64,000 bases of DNA, taken from NCBI GenBank assembly GCA_036785705.1, contig JAWUZG010000056.1, positions 10,588,501 through 10,652,500 on the forward strand, read 5' to 3'. The notes below the pieces were generated by a model. That model was given only the letters and a program-made list of their open reading frames with translations. It was not told the origin of the DNA and did not search any database. Below, one piece after another: positions 63,911-64,000 of the stretch; within the stretch, counting starts at the first letter, position 1, and each line of letters begins with the position of its first letter. The position numbers and the translations under genes are program-made. This stretch comes from Acanthornis magna (Eukaryota > Chordata > Aves > Passeriformes > Acanthizidae).

Positions 63911-64000
63911 ATGAAATTCAAATGTAGGAGCTACACAGCATTCAGAAGGAGGAGAGAGTTTGCAGATGCTGTGGCTTTGCTGCTTGTTCTTGGACCTCTG
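63911..64000 (+). CDS. Candidate N-terminal coding segment of a membrane or secreted protein, cut by the window edge
   Basis: An ATG at 63911 (G at -3) opens a frame of 30 codons that is still open at the window end. An in-frame TAG at 63884-63886 marks the possible 5' limit. The peptide begins with a basic segment (MKFKCRSY, then FRRRREF, with four arginines from AGA/AGG codons) and continues into ADAVALLLVLGPL. This is the basic-then-hydrophobic pattern of a type II signal anchor or a signal peptide, as in Golgi enzymes, but 30 residues do not identify a family. A second ATG at 63965 in another frame also gives a hydrophobic start. Chance is quite possible, because there is no downstream sequence to test. 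Confidence 0.25.
   Translation, partial: MKFKCRSYTAFRRRREFADAVALLLVLGPL

Noticed and set aside
1..64000. CRISPR arrays, operons, phage or viral genes
   Set aside because: The whole window has vertebrate character: no regularly spaced repeats, no dense same-strand genes and no viral protein frames were seen.

Overview
The window looks like ordinary nuclear DNA of a bird, most likely a passerine. There are no operons or dense genes on either strand. The DNA is AT-leaning, CpG-poor and rich in homopolymers and microsatellites. The recognisable dispersed repeats are all CR1 (chicken repeat 1) non-LTR retrotransposon remnants, the typical interspersed repeat of bird and reptile genomes. The 26.0-26.1 kb copy resembles the younger CR1 type common in songbirds. 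The copies at 12.1-13.1 kb and 28.3-28.7 kb are much older and resemble CR1 families shared with turtles and crocodilians. No bacterial, phage, CRISPR or viral system is visible.

Layout: (1) 0.1-0.75 kb, minus strand: what looks like the 3' end of a protein-coding gene, with two phase-compatible coding exons and an AATAAA signal; the family is not recognised. (2) 0.75-12.1 kb: non-coding DNA with poly-T and poly-A runs and small GC/CpG-rich patches. (3) 12.1-13.1 kb: a decayed minus-strand CR1 whose reverse transcriptase and 3' UTR pieces are separated by about 300 bp and a very long T run. (4) 13.1-26 kb: unique non-coding DNA with two stretches (about 18.0-18.6 and 20.1-20.6 kb) that have the texture of conserved regulatory elements. 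(5) 26-28.7 kb: two CR1 fragments. (6) 28.7-58.7 kb: mostly featureless non-coding DNA with microsatellites, including a palindromic TA/CA/TG repeat at 42.3 kb, two A/C-rich tracts almost free of G, and one coding-like but unidentified open frame at 31.9-32.2 kb on the minus strand. (7) 58.7-61 kb: CpG-enriched unique sequence, possibly regulatory. (8) 63.9-64 kb: an open frame that starts with a basic stretch followed by a hydrophobic run and leaves the window, possibly the first exon of a plus-strand membrane or secretory protein.

The best reading is a long intergenic region or gene desert between two gene ends, though parts could be introns. Apart from the CR1 matches, functional statements here are inference. 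I did not find a new biological system. The items most worth checking are the two edge gene candidates and the CpG-enriched or conserved-looking non-coding stretches.
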